A stretch of 64,000 nt of DNA from Cadophora sp. MPI-SDFR-AT-0126 (GCA_020747065.1 JAGMVK010000007.1:248001-312000); one strand, 5' to 3'; positions 13,501-25,169 are shown, counted from the stretch's first letter. Program-made: numbers and translations. Notes: generated from the letters alone by a model not told the origin.

Positions 13501-13779
13501 ATCACTTCATCTCCAAGCAGCGTCAGAGTTGGCGGGACAATCACTGTTGTTACGGATTCGCCGGTGGTGAGGTTCTCGCTGATCAGGTATGGGAGTGCGA
13601 CGCATACTGTGAATACTGATCAGAGACGACTGGCCTTTGATACTGGTGTAAGTGGAACGAGCAATACGATTACGGTTCCTGGTGATCCCGGTGTTGCCTT
13701 GCCGGGATTTTGGATGCTTTTTGCTTTGAATGCGCAGGGTGTGCCGAGTGTGGCGAAGACGGTGCAGGTTACACTGTAG
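10539..13779 (+). CDS. Galactose-oxidase-like copper radical oxidase with two F5/8 type C domains
   Basis: Six exons: 10539-10840, 10987-11499, 11605-12266, 12441-12604, 12716-12836 and 13004-13779, giving 845 residues. A signal peptide (about 1-21) is followed by an F5/8 type C (CBM32-like) domain at about 23-160, a Ser/Thr-rich linker, a second very similar F5/8 domain at about 219-360, then a seven-blade oxidase domain to the end. The active-site residues of galactose oxidase are all present: Cys438 and Tyr482 (the thioether pair, spaced 44 as in the Fusarium enzyme), Trp500 18 residues on, Tyr703-His704 (RCYHS) and His788. It should be a secreted AA5 enzyme oxidising a primary alcohol or sugar to an aldehyde and releasing peroxide. 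The substrate is unproven. The known enzyme has one such binding domain; two is unusual. Confidence 0.93.
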
Positions 13780-15293
13780 CTGGGTAAAAATGAGGGGAGA
13801 GGGACACCGCGATATGTCAATGGTATAGTTGGAAGACAGCATGGATAGAGCGACTTTGGAAGCCGAGGTTGCGGCCTGTGGTAAGAACAGGGTCGAAGTC
13901 TGAGGTGGCGGGAAAAGGCAGCTCGCGAGCTGTTGAAGGACAGAGCTTAGCGATTGTACGAAGTGAATATGCCGTGGAGACCACAGTTGGTGTAAGGGGA
14001 AGCCAGCTATATGTAGTCACTGCGCCGAATAGTCGGAGGTAACGCGAGCGAGATGTAGTTGGAAAGACGCAAGATATGACCTGATGAGTCTGACATGCAG
14101 GAAGAGGAAGTAAGGAATGGTCTTGATGAGAAACGATAAAAGAAGGCAGAATTTGGAAGCTAGAAATAATATAATCGTAATTGAAACAGATTGACTGGCC
14201 CGAGTCTTGTTGCAAAATTGATTTAAAAGCCTGAGTGCCATATGTGTCGGAAATGTCGTTGAGAATGATTGATGTGGACTTAGATGTCAAGTTTCTGGGC
14301 TATTGCTGCGACAGTTCCTTCGAGGACTCGTGCACAAGACAAGGATCATCGATAGGACCTTTACAGGTGTACCTCTTGATGATCCAGTTATGACGCAGTT
14401 TCCTTCGAGAGGGCCCGGGATCGTGACAGAGAAATATCTCTAGCGTGGCCATCATGAATCACGGGAGGAGGCGATATTTTTCCCCCAAAGAAAGCCCAAT
14501 GTGAGTTACCAAAATTATAAGGAAGCATCGACATATGCTCGTCAACAAAGGCCGTGTACAAGGACCGGCTGTCTGATACCTAAGACGGGTGACATAAACA
14601 TCTGGGACTAACCACTCGGAATTTTCAGCCCACTTCATCCATCAAACCCTGAAGGCGGAGTGAATTGAAGCATTGGAAGTAATTGTCAGAACCCGCATCG
14701 AGGCGGAAGCTGCAAAGGAGGATAACAAATTTGTATCACTCTCACTCTTTACCGATGCAGGGGAGAATGCTCGTGTCGAGAAGTAGTAAGATCTACATGC
14801 TATTGAAACATTGTTCATCTTAATACTAGCATGTATATTCAAAGACCAGAATGGCTTGATGGTTGTAAGAGGCTCCAAGGACGGTTGGGCGAACAATGTA
14901 AAGACACCATGCCCCTTTCAAACTAGTTCGCTTAGTGATTTCGGTCGAATCCCGATTACCAAGGAGGCACTCGGCATATTTCCGTTAACCTTGGAGCCCT
15001 CATGTCCTCGAGACGAGGTTATGTTCTGTACGTTCTCCATTCAAATAATGCCGCTGCACTTGCAGGTGTTGGCCAAAGAACCTCGTCCAGAACACGGCGG
15101 CGCGAACAGAGGGGTCAGGCAACGCTCAACATGGCGGAAAGTCAAATTGTCGCTTTGACCAGTCCTCAGCTGATGGGAATAACTTGCTCTACCTTCACTT
15201 ACTTTACTTGCAGAAATACTTACATCTAGCACTGTTCAATCACAAATCTTCTCGAAAAAATTCCTCCTTCCTCAGCGCCAGAATTCGCATACG
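13780..15293. other. Intergenic: oxidase 3' side and LRA1 promoter
   Basis: 1.5 kb without a supported gene. The minus-strand 157-residue frame at 14290-13817 has no recognisable features. The right end is the promoter of the rhamnose dehydrogenase and holds the CCTCGAGACGAGG word listed separately. Confidence 0.5.
15006..15018 (+). promoter_or_regulatory. Inverted-repeat word CCTCG-AGA-CGAGG, copy 1
   Basis: Five-base arms separated by AGA, 276 bases upstream of the LRA1 start. The same word recurs at 25174-25186 and, on the minus strand with one outer base changed, at 20670-20682. It is proposed as an operator for the cluster regulator; this is an inference from position and repetition. 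Confidence 0.45.
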
Positions 15294-16169
15294 ATGGCCC
15301 CTTCGCGTTGGCGGATCCTCGAAGGAAAGGTAGCAGCAATTACTGGCGGCACAACAGGCATTGGGCGGGCAATTGCACTGGAATATCTCCGTCAAGGCTG
15401 CAATGTTGCTATAAACCACCTGGGTTTGGAACGCGACGAAGTACACAAGATCAGTCTCTTCGAGGAGGCGGCTGCGATCAAGGCAGAGAAGGTGGAGGGG
15501 GAGAAGACATCTAAGGCTGGAGACCTCTTCGAGATTGCGGGAGATGTCACAAAGCCAGAAACAGGAACAATACTTGTGGAAAAGGCCGTTGAGAAGTGGG
15601 GAAAGCTTGACATATTTGTTGCCAATGCTGGAGTGTTCGAGCCAGCAGAGTTCCTCACGTAGGGCCTCGACTCTCCAGATAGGACTATCGCTAACCATGT
15701 CTCCAGACTGGACCCCGAACTCTTCGATCGAACTGTCCGCATCAATCTGAACGGCGCATTCTACACATGCCAGGCCGCCGCGAGGCAAATGGTCAAACAA
15801 GGTCACGGTGGGTCAATTATTGGTATATCGTCAATCAGTGCACTTGTTGGTGGTGGGCTACAAACACATTACACACCAACGAAAGCTGGAGTATTGTCTC
15901 TGATACAATCGATGGCTATTTCGCTGGGAAAGGATAATATCAGGTGCAACGCGATACTTCCCGGGACGATCAACACACAGCTGAGTGAGGAAGACATGAA
16001 GAACGATGTGAAGAGGAGCTATCTCGAAGCTCGAATTCCTATGGGTCGTGTCGGGGACACAAAAGATATCGCCGGCCCAGCCTTGTTTCTGGCTAGTGAA
16101 GAACTAAGTCCCTATTGTAACGGGACGCAGCTTCTATCTGATGGAGGAATGTTTGTGCATCTCCAATAG
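15294..16169 (+). CDS. LRA1: L-rhamnose-1-dehydrogenase-like SDR
   Basis: Two exons: 15294-15658 and 15707-16169, giving 275 residues; the phase 2 junction restores EFLTLDPELFD. The Rossmann motif TGGTTGIG is at 17-24 and the catalytic set is Ser164, Tyr177 and Lys181. The segment GGSIIGISSISALVGG...QTHYTPTKAG and the later IRCNAILPGTI and RIPMGRVGD closely match the yeast L-rhamnose-1-dehydrogenase as I know it. It would oxidise L-rhamnose to L-rhamnono-1,4-lactone with NAD or NADP in the cytosol, the first step of the non-phosphorylated rhamnose pathway. The neighbouring regulator, transporter and lactonase genes support a sugar-catabolic role. Related aldoses such as L-lyxose or L-mannose are alternative substrates. 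Confidence 0.85.
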
Positions 16170-16378
16170 AGACATAATACACGGCTTATCATTGCTTCCT
16201 TTGGCCCGTTCAGACTCTTACAACAGGCCCTGAAACGGCTGCATTGACGTCTCTGACCGCATGTAATCCTATTGGGAAGGTCAAGGAAAAGTCAAAATTT
16301 GGCTTTCTTACGAAAAAGACTAGACATCAGAAAGTCGTTTCTAGCTTCCAGAAATCCGAACACCTGTCCATCTCAACA

Positions 16379-18922
16379 ATGGCATACTATTTCACTCCAC
16401 CAAGCTCGAAAAGCGGCTTCTCCTCGCCTCCCAATATGTCGATAACCCCACAGTAAGTCCTACCCCCATCCCGCGTTGTTGCGCGACTAGTCCAAAGTGG
16501 GGAAAGGGCAAACCTTCTTTCAACTCCCCAATTTCCCCGGCTTTTGCCAACTGCACAACTCACGATGTCAGGCACGAACACCCCAAGCAACTCGATGACT
16601 TTGATCGGAAGAGCCGGTCTGTATCCCCGTTCTCTTCGACTACCAGCATGGCAGACGAGGAGCGGCCCGCGCCGAAAAAGCCCCGGAACAGACAGTCACG
16701 TGGCAAGGGCTTGAGGAAGACGACAGGATGGTACGTTGCGGTCTCGATGACCTTCATGAGAATGTTCTTGTTCCTGCAGAAGAAAGATGTTGATCGAGTC
16801 CAGTATCACGTGCCGGCGACGGCATGTCAAATGCGACGAGAACCGACCCCATTGCGACAGATGTCGGAAGGGTAATCAGACCTGTATATACGCAGATCCA
16901 CATGCTGCTCAGCCTCAGAGTCCTCGTCCAGCCAGCCGGCAGCCTTCGGCCCCATTGTCAGAGCCACACCAGCGTTCGCTATCAGACCCACAGCAACGAA
17001 CGCCATCCATCCCACCATGGCCAAATTCCTCGGAGCAGGCACTGATGTATCAAGCAGGCCAGCCAGCTCCATCAGATCCTGGACGAGCAGGTGTCACATC
17101 TCTACCTTCCGAACGCCAAAACAGCCAAATTCCTTTAGGACAGCGAGCACCGTCTCAGATTGACTATCTACTGAATGCTCCGATGGCCACAGGCGATACT
17201 CCTAAGCAGCAGGTCTTGTCACCTGAAATGTCTAACAACAATGGGACTTCCTTCTCACTCAACAGTAGCGAGCAGGGCATAGTGGCAAGACCCGTTTCAT
17301 CTCAGCCAAATTTCAATGTAGCCATTTCCAAATGGTTCGATATGCTTGTCGGTGATTCTGTCTTTGAAAATGGTATCCCCGACACTGATGCTGGAATGGA
17401 AGATGCGTACAGCATGGGTACGCCAAGAGAACAAAACCGAGCTACTAGCTTTTCCTATATGGGCTCATTCCAAGGATCTCCTCTTGAGGGCAGCTCTGTT
17501 CAGGGTGCCTCGCCATGCTCTTCCTCTAGCCCGCAGCTTCTCGAGCGGAATTTCCCCTTGAACTCGCTTGCCGAGAAGCTGAGATGGCAGGCACCTGCAT
17601 CTTTAGAGCTTTCGCCTTATGAACTTTTCATATTTCGGAACTTTGTGCAGCGAATCAGTCTTTGGGTCAGTACACAGTCTTACCCGAAAAGTTCCTGGTG
17701 TGTTAACATGATGCAGATAGACTTGTTTGATCCTACACAGAGTTTCTCAACCTTCGTCCCGCATCTTGCTGTGAGTATTCAGTGTGCCTCTGTCCCGTTT
17801 GGCCAACTCCGAGTCTGACAAACTTGGGCCAGCTCCGAAATGTTGGCCTCTTGAAGGCTATCTTGGCGCTCTCTGCGCGGCACATTTCATTGAACCCCAG
17901 CATTGCAGCAGAGCAACCAAAAGATCGCAATGATGCACTTCAATATTACAACGAGACGCTTCACTACTTGTCAAAGGCAATGCAGTACGAGAGTTACAAG
18001 ACTAGCCTTGAATTGTTAGCCACCGCTCTGATAGTTTCAACCTATGAGATGCTCGACGGCTCCGGCAAAGACTGGGAACGTCATCTTCAGGGAGTATTCT
18101 GGATTCAGCGCTCGCAAGTCATTCACGGCGATTCTAAAGGTCTGAAGCAGGCTGTCTGGTGGGCTTGGCTCTGTCAGGATGTCTGGGCTGCGTTCCAAGA
18201 GAAAAGGAAGACTTTCACGTTCTGGAAACCGGCGCGAACATTTGCTGACATGAGCCCGTATGAACTAGCCTCCAGGGCAGTCTACATTATGGCAAAGGTC
18301 GTCAATTACTGCTCTCGAGAAGAGAATGAAGCAGGAGACTTGACGCTTCGCATCGAGAATGCCAGCCGATTGCAAGATATGTTGGATGAATGGGAGCGAT
18401 ACCTAACCACAGAATTTACCCCGCTACCTTACAAGAGTGACAGTGAGCACGACGTCTTCCAGCCCATTTGGATACACCCTCCGGCTTTTGGTAAGTCACT
18501 CAACTCCTTTAAAGTCGCAAAGCTCACGCAAAGCAAGGTGTCGCAATGCAGCTACACTACTCCGCTCGCCTCCTGTTACTTCTCAACAGGCCCTCAAAAG
18601 GCGGGTTTGGAGGCTTCCTCGAACAAAGCCGAATGATATCAAGATACGTGAACAACATTTGTGGGATAGCCATGACCTTGAGCGATAGCGCATCAAGCGT
18701 TATGTGCTCGCAATGTCTCTACATAGGTATTCAATCTCGCCTACATTTTCTCCTTGTTACTAACACGGTTCAGCGGGCATGTGTATTCAAGATCCAAGAC
18801 AGAGACAGGCTGTACTGCAAATGATAGATGCATGCCGACGAAGGTCAGGATGGCCTGTCTTGTCACTAGGCGATGAATTACAAGCTTTCTGGGATAGCTC
18901 GGCGGCCACTCCTGGAGGCTGA
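16379..18922 (+). CDS. Zn2Cys6 transcription factor with fungal_trans-type domain
   Basis: Seven exons: 16379-16452, 16572-16730, 16804-17665, 17717-17770, 17833-18490, 18538-18726 and 18774-18922, giving 714 residues. The zinc cluster is split by an intron whose removal makes the first cysteine: C78-x2-C81-x6-C88-x6-C95-x2-C98-x6-C105. A Gln/Ser/Pro-rich region follows, then a C-terminal fungal transcription factor domain (LLKAILALSARHISLNP, and MQLHYSARLLLLL near the end). The intron at 17666-17716 is 51 bases with no frame shift, so a naive reading would keep it. Lying 209 bases downstream of LRA1 on the same strand, it is the likely regulator of the cluster. Its target site is not known. 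Confidence 0.88.
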
Positions 18923-19373
18923 TCTGCACTTCGGACATCAACAATATCGGGCCAGGAGTGCTTGAAGATTGTACGAAATTACCATTATGTCATCGAGCAG
19001 AATCCTACGACGTTGGCATCCGATTCGGAGAGAATTGGAACAGAGAGATTAATACCCAAGTACGATGCTGACCGCGGTGTCACGGTGATAGAACGAAGCC
19101 ACACTGCTTCAAATTTGATTTGACGATTGGCAGTGGCGTCAGATGAATTGATTGATCATAGCGAGGGGCACGAGAGGCACCTTTAAGGGTAAGCTAGTCA
19201 GCAAGCCAACAGCGAGCAGTTGTCACGTTCCGCGCAGATGAGCACATTCTCATAGGCGAGACGGGCTCACCAAGCCACCGAAGCTCATGGTAATCGCCAA
19301 TTTATCCGGTATCTACGAATAGATCTACCTGTTATTGTTTCATTCTTTGACCGCTGAACTTATATCATGTACT
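18923..19373. other. Convergent intergenic region
   Basis: 451 bases between the converging 3' ends of the regulator and the aldolase-like gene. It should hold both terminators. A partial CGAGACG word is at about 19258. No gene is seen. Confidence 0.5.
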
Positions 19374-20314
19374 TCATGCCTTGCCTGCAGAACCGCAAAT
19401 CTCCATCCATTCCATCGTTTGTCTTACCACCCTCTCTACGCCCTGTTCCATGACTTTAGTAAGAGGTACCTTTCCGGCATGATTTCTCAGATGGTCCGAG
19501 TAGTCATCAAGAACAAGTCTGTTCACATTTACTTTTGACACTCCCTCAGCAATGCATTTCTTCATAAGGTCTGGCTTAAAGCCATTAGTCCCGTGCAGTG
19601 CGATGTGGACTTTTCCTCCAAGCTGGGTTTTGATTTGCCTCAATCTGCACATACTCCCCATCAGCTAATGTCCTCTTGAGTTCACAGCAAGTCCCTTGTA
19701 TCTTACCTTTCAAAATCCAGGTTTGGATCTCCATTACCATATGGATTCTCGCCATGCATGTTTCCAATGGCGGGCGCGAGAACCTCCACTCCCGTGGCCA
19801 CGAAAGCCTCCACTTCATCCGTCGTCGTCATACTCCCTTCCAACCCTTCCGTATCCATAACCCCATCCTCCCCACCCTCAATCCTCCCCGGCTCAGCTTC
19901 AGTCGCAATCCCCTTCGCATGACAAAACCTCACCAACTCCTCCGTCCTCCTCAAATTCTCCTCCTTCTCATAATGACTCATATCAACCATAATGCTATCA
20001 AACGGCAGCGTCTCAGCCGCCATTCTAATAAGCTCTTCATCCTGCGCATGATCCAGGTGGATTGCCACAGGTACTGTTGCGCGCTTCGCACAATCAGCTG
20101 CGCACCGGATGAGCAGTCCGGAGGAGAAGGTTATGGCCCAGGGAAAGAATTGTATTATGAGTGGGGAATGGGCGAGTTCTGCTGCGCGTACCATACCGAT
20201 TATGTGCTCGATGTTGTAGGCGACTGTGGCGAGGACGCCATATTTTCCTGCTTCTGCTGCGTTGAGGATTTGTATTGTTTTGTTGGATGAGCGCCAGTCT
20301 GGATTAGTTGCCAT
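19374..20314 (-). CDS. Class II (zinc) ketose-bisphosphate aldolase-like protein
   Basis: Two exons: 20314-19707 and 19644-19374, giving 292 residues; the donor GTAAGA and acceptor TGCAG join GNPNLDFER to LRQIKTQLGG. The fold motifs of class II fructose/tagatose-bisphosphate aldolases are present: HLDH at 86-89 (metal-binding His89), APAIGNMHGENPYG (second metal His), ALHGTNG (third metal His; usually HGGSG) and VNVNR (usually NxNTD). The HGTNG and NVNR variants sit where the usual proteins bind substrate phosphate, so a non-phosphorylated or unusual substrate is possible. It is divergent from the MFS gene and shares its promoter region. In a rhamnose cluster it could cleave a late keto-deoxy acid or ketose to lactaldehyde, but that is inference. 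Confidence 0.82.
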
Positions 20315-20617
20315 TTTGAAGCGTGCAACAGACGATAAGAAACAAAGTAAGTTTTATCGACAGACTACTTGAGGATATAAAGTGCAATCTGCTGATAACA
20401 TGGGTTTGATTTTGCTACAGCACCAGACTTATTCTTGCAAGCGAGCTTTTGAGTTTCGTTTCATGTCGGTCCTGTCACCCGGCATTTAACCGCCACGGTG
20501 ATGCCCATGATCAAGGAGAAAACTTTCTTTCGCTCACAACCATGTGTTTCGCACTCACCTCGTATCACTCAAAAACGCTAATACGAGATCGGAGCCAAAT
20601 CTCCTCATCTCAACACA

Positions 20618-20626
20618 CGAGACGAG
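20618..20626 (+). promoter_or_regulatory. Partial cluster word CGAGACGAG
   Basis: The nine-base core of the cluster word, 44 bases left of the fuller copy at 20670-20682 and in opposite orientation. The flanks differ (CA and CA instead of CCT and G), so this copy is not a good inverted repeat. Confidence 0.3.
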
Positions 20627-20669
20627 CAGTCTAGGAAATCCCCCAAGCCGCCCGCAAAACAATTATGTT

Positions 20670-20682
20670 CCTCGTCTCGAGT
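20670..20682 (-). promoter_or_regulatory. Inverted-repeat word, copy 2 (minus strand)
   Basis: Read on the minus strand it is ACTCGAGACGAGG, 12 of 13 bases identical to copies 1 and 3. It lies between the aldolase start (356 bases away) and the transporter start (527 bases away), so it could serve both. Confidence 0.45.
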
Positions 20683-21208
20683 CCACACGCCTTGTGGGGT
20701 TAGCGGAGAAGTCTGGGGAAGTTGCCACTACCCCATCTCATCAACAATCGCCTCAAGATGTCTTCTCTCCATCTTCGAACTTGAATTCATCGATCAAACT
20801 ACGGATCATGACGATTTTTCGTAGGATTTCCTTGCGCGTTACGTACGAGTCATTGGCAGGCTTACTTCAGAATGATTTGCGGGTCGTGGAAAACGCTAAG
20901 CTGGGCGCGGCCAGGCAGTACCAATACCGCTACATTGAGGACTTAGGGCGCTTGGAACGAGTGTATGAGGTGAAGTCTCTTGAGTAATGGAGGTTTTCAT
21001 CACAGATATAAGATGTCCGACGGTCTCATGAGTCTGATCTTTTGTTCTTCGGTTCTTCTAGAACGACACCAAACACTGTCAACGCTCTTCACGTCACTCG
21101 CGAAGTCCTTCTCCTCAGCACTTTTTTTCATATTCATATCCCTCACAGTCATCTTAGAGATCTTCTCTGTTCATCATTCTTCCGCAGAGTTCAACTCAAA
21201 CTTTCATC

Positions 21209-23216
21209 ATGGCAAGCACGGAAAACCTCCAAGGCGTCACAGCAGCCATGCGCGCCGAAATGGGCCACACAGGCGTGAAAGGACTTCTGAAAAACAAAAA
21301 AGTGTTCTTCATATCCATGTTCGCCTCGTAAGCATCCCATCCCACTCATCCCTCCCACTCCTTTCTTATCTATGACCCTCCCTCTTATCACGAAACAAAG
21401 TTTCGCTGTCCCGTCTTCTCCCGTCAAGCTTTTCGCGGACCCAAACTCAAATCTGAATCTGACACGGCGCGCCCAGCTTTGGCGGTCTGCTCTACGGTTA
21501 TCAGCAAGGTGTGCTAGGTCAGGCTGTCGTGATGAACTCTTTCATCAGAGACTTTCCAGAGGTGCATAATAGTCCGTCAAAACTCGGATGGTTGACTTCG
21601 GTATTGCAGCTGGGGGGATGGGTTGGTTCGCTTTCATCGGGTGTGTTTGGTGAGGTGTTTTCTAGAAAGCATACTATGTTTGCTGGGTCTCTGTGGGTTG
21701 TGCTGGGGAGTTTCCTCTCGGCTGGTGCGCAGAATACGAATTATCTCTATGCGGGGCGGTTGTGTACTGGGTTTGGTGTTGGCACGCTGTCTGCCATTGG
21801 GTAAATCACACATAAATACTCTCTTTGAATTGAGTGGTTATACTTATCACACCTTGCAGACCTCTTTACAATGCCGAATTATCACCTCCGGAGATGCGAG
21901 GTTTTCTTATCGCTCTCCAACAACTTAGCACTACCATTGGCATTATGCTAGCTTACTGGGCCGCATTTGGCAGCAACTACATTGGCGGCACAGGGGATGG
22001 ACAAAACGACATGGCCTGGCGCCTCCCCATGATTATTCAAGGCGTGCCAGCAGTGATTCTCTGCATTGGCCTCTTCTTCATGCCCTTCTCACCCCGCCTC
22101 CTTGTCAACAAAGGCAAAGACGCCGAAGCCCTCAAAACGCTCGCCTATCTCCGAAACCTCCCAGAAGACCACTATCTCGTACAGGTCGAATATCTGGAGA
22201 TCAAATCGGACTTCGAATTCGAGAAGACGATTTTCGACAAGAGATTCCCGAAGTTGAGTAAGGATGTCGGCGATAGTGTATGGAGGAGAGAGTTTGCGCA
22301 GTACAGCAATATCTTTCGGAGCAAGGACAACTTTAAGAGAGTTGCGTTGGCGAGCTTGGTGATGTTCTTTCAGCAGTGGACGGGTATTGATTCGAGTACG
22401 TGACTTTCTTAATGCATTGTTGTCTTTTACTGACATGATGACAGTCATTTACTATGCCCCAATTATCTTCCAATCGCTCGGTCTGACAGGTAGCACGATT
22501 TCTCTGTTGGCTTCCGGAGTGGTTGGCGTCATCAACGTCGCCACCACGATCCCGGCTATTTATTACATTGACCGTATTGGAAGGAAGCCATTGATGATGA
22601 CTGGGTCGGTGGGCATGTGTATTTGTGAGACCGTTATTGGCATCATCGTCGCAACATGCAGTAGCGACTGGTCGAAACATGTCGCTGCAGGATGGGTTGC
22701 AGTCGGTAAGTCATTTTCCTCCTAATCACAAACAGAAGTCTGACCATTGCAGTATTCGTCTGGTTCTACATCATAAACTTCGCCTACTCTTGGGGTCCCG
22801 GGTCCTGGATCCTCATCGCCGAGATCTTCCCAATCTCCATCCGCGCCAAAGGCACATCGATCGGCGCATCCGCAAACTGGATGAACAACTTCATCATCGC
22901 GTTCGTCACACCTCCCATGCTTTCAGGCATCAGCTACGGCACATACCTGTTCTTTGCATTCTGGAGTGCGGCTGGTGGCGTGTTCGTCTGGCTTTGCATA
23001 CCTGAGACGAAGGGTAAGACGCTCGAGGAGATGGATCAGGTTTTTGGGAGTCATACTGCTGAGGAGGAGTTGGAGGAGTTTGCGAAGGTGCAGGAGAGGG
23101 TGGGGTTGACGGCGTTGATTAGAGGCGGGCCTGCCACGTTTGTCGGGAGTAGTGATGAAGGGTCCGTGGTGATGAAGGAGAGTGTGGTGGGAGTGACAGC
23201 TGTTGAAAAGGTGTGA
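21209..23216 (+). CDS. MFS sugar transporter
   Basis: Five exons: 21209-21327, 21477-21800, 21860-22395, 22445-22705 and 22753-23216, giving 567 residues. It has the sugar-porter pattern: FGGLLYGYQQGVLGQ in helix 1, a FSPRLLVNKGK sequence in the place of the usual PESPRWL, QQWTGIDSIIYYAPIIF in helix 7, DRIGRKPL, and PETKGKTLEEMDQVFG after helix 12. About twelve membrane segments are present with cytoplasmic ends. It would import a sugar by proton symport at the plasma membrane. The setting beside LRA1, a lactonase and an aldolase suggests L-rhamnose or a similar monosaccharide. The family alone does not fix the substrate. Confidence 0.9.
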
Positions 23217-23678
23217 GGGGAAGATCTCAAACCCTTGGAGCACGATATATAGACTTTCATACCCTATCTTCATTTCCATTTAGACTTAGAGCGCGTTAGA
23301 TAGAATTCATTAAGTATCTTGCTTTGTCCACAGCATCTCTTCATCAATAGCCGCTGTACGTAAGTGAGGTTCAAGGTAACTTCGCTTATCGTTACAGATG
23401 CCGATACTCGAAAATACACCGAAATGATAAACTCGACTTGCAATCACTTCGGGAAAAAAAAAGAGACCCCTCAAGTCTCCTCGAACCGATACAGGAAATA
23501 CCAGTCTATTCCCAGGACTGATTTATTCATTCCTTCCCTATCGTCCCACCTATCAAAACTCGCTTAGGGCTACCCCGCCTCACTAGAAAACCTTTCCCCA
23601 AGAGAGGCTTCCTGTCTCCCTACAAAACACCAATCCTAGTAAGCGAGCATCAATACAAACAAACATTTTGAATTCACA
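23217..23678. other. Intergenic: transporter 3' side and lactonase promoter
   Basis: 462 bases with no gene. No exact copy of the cluster word is here; only a CTCCTCGAAC stretch near 23478 resembles half of it. An A-run of nine sits at about 23454-23462. Confidence 0.45.
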
Positions 23679-24763
23679 ATGACCTCCTCCGCATTTGCAA
23701 CCTACGATGAGCGCTTCTCAAAACTTCTCGGTCCCAACCCCACTCTCACCCTCCTCCTCTCCCGCAAACCCCACCCCTTCGCGCACGAAGCCGGCGTATT
23801 CTTCCCTGACAACAACACCCTCTTCATAACCAGTAACATCTACCGCGAACCCCGTCAGAACAACGAGCGCTGCGTTCAAATCAACAAAATCACGCTTGGA
23901 AGCGACGGCACAAATCCCACCTGGGAAGAAATCCCCTCACATGACGTCCCCATGGCAAACGGCGGCGTGAACTACCAAGACGGCATCCTCTTCTGCTCAC
24001 AAGGCTCGCTCACAACCCCCAGCGGACTCTATCACATGTCACGACACGAACCGTACACAGTCACGCCCATCGTGACGTCTTTCCATGGGCGGAACTTCAA
24101 TTCTGTAAATGATGTCGTGGTGCATCCCACCGATGGTAGTATCTGGTTTACAGATCCGACATATGGCTATATGCAGGGTTTCAAGGGAAAGCCGGAATTG
24201 CCAAATCAGGTGTATAGGTTTGAGCCTGAGACAACAGCGATACGGGCGATGGCGGATGGGTTTGGTATGCCGAATGGGATTTGTTTTGGCCCGGGGGAGA
24301 GGCCGGATGTGGTGTATGTGACAGATACGGAGAAGGTGAGGGGGAATGGGGAGGTTGATGGGAGTGGGAGGGCGAGCATGTGAGTGTGAACTTAAATCTG
24401 CTTCACAGTTTCGAAGGACCGCTGCGAAAGAAGTTTTGCTGATCAAGGCTGGGTAGCTACGCATTCGATATCAGCTATTACTCTGGTCAACCCTTTCTAA
24501 CCAACAGACGGCTGTTCGCTCACGCAGTCGACGGCATTCCAGACGGCATCAAATGCGATATGGAGGGCAATGTCTACAGCGGATGCGGAGATGGTGTCGA
24601 AGTTTGGTGTCCGGGTGGTGTTTTGTTGGGTATCATCAAAGTGGAGGGAGGGGCTGCAAATTTCTGCTTTGGCACGGAAGGTGCCGTGTACATTCTGAAT
24701 GAGACCAGGCTTTGGAAGGCACAGTTATCTAAGGATGTTAGAGGAGCTTTATTGGGGATTTGA
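23679..24763 (+). CDS. SMP-30/gluconolactonase-family lactonase
   Basis: Two exons: 23679-24379 and 24457-24763, giving 335 residues; the junction restores GRAS-I-YAFDIS. The six-blade SMP-30 pattern is clear: HEAGVFF with the metal-binding Glu37, NSVNDVVVHPTDGSIWFTDPTYG, MADGFGMPNGICFGP, and IPDGIKCDMEGNVYSGC near the end. These supply the usual Glu, Asn and Asp metal ligands. It should hydrolyse a sugar lactone to the acid, which fits the product of the LRA1 reaction next door (L-rhamnono-lactone to L-rhamnonate). As I recall, the lactonase of the described yeast pathway (LRA2) belongs to a different hydrolase superfamily, so this may be a non-homologous replacement. Confidence 0.87.
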
Positions 24764-25106
24764 AATACAGTGGTTAGATCTCAATTCGCCAGGCACAGAA
24801 ATCGATTGGTCAGTCTGCAGCATGTTCTAGGCTGCCACAGAGTCATAGGATCCTCTTAATTATTGACAAGTGAAATGACCATAAATATGATGCAATGGAA
24901 CCTCGCACATCGGCATGGTAGACTTTCTTCAATTCTCCATACCTTTCAGTCAAAGACTTTCACTATCTTAGCCCCATCCCTCAGGTGGTCAATGTACTTC
25001 CGTACCTTCGTACCCAAGTAACTCTCAGCCTCGACTCTAACAAGTCGTCAAAACCCACCCGTGCTACCCAATGTCTCACAGTCCCACAATCCCCATATAT
25101 CCACAG

Positions 25107-25125
25107 CTCCACCTGGCAGGTGGAG
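25107..25125. repeat. Perfect inverted repeat, 9-base arms, 1-base spacer
   Basis: CTCCACCTG and CAGGTGGAG are exact reverse complements around a single G. It could be a protein-binding palindrome or form a cruciform. It lies 44 bases left of the second palindrome. Confidence 0.7.
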
Positions 25126-25169
25126 AATGAATGCAAGGTCCAATGGTTCATTCAGCTCCCCGTCCTCCG

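Larger units (their letters stand above)
20315..21208. other. Shared divergent promoter, aldolase and transporter
   Basis: 894 bases between two divergent starts. Open frames at 20544-20987 and 20980-21375 lack family features. The region carries one full and one partial copy of the cluster word, listed separately. Confidence 0.55.

Noticed and set aside
13817..14290. Minus-strand 157-residue frame after the oxidase gene
   Set aside because: No domain, no membrane pattern and no splicing partner; composition looks random.
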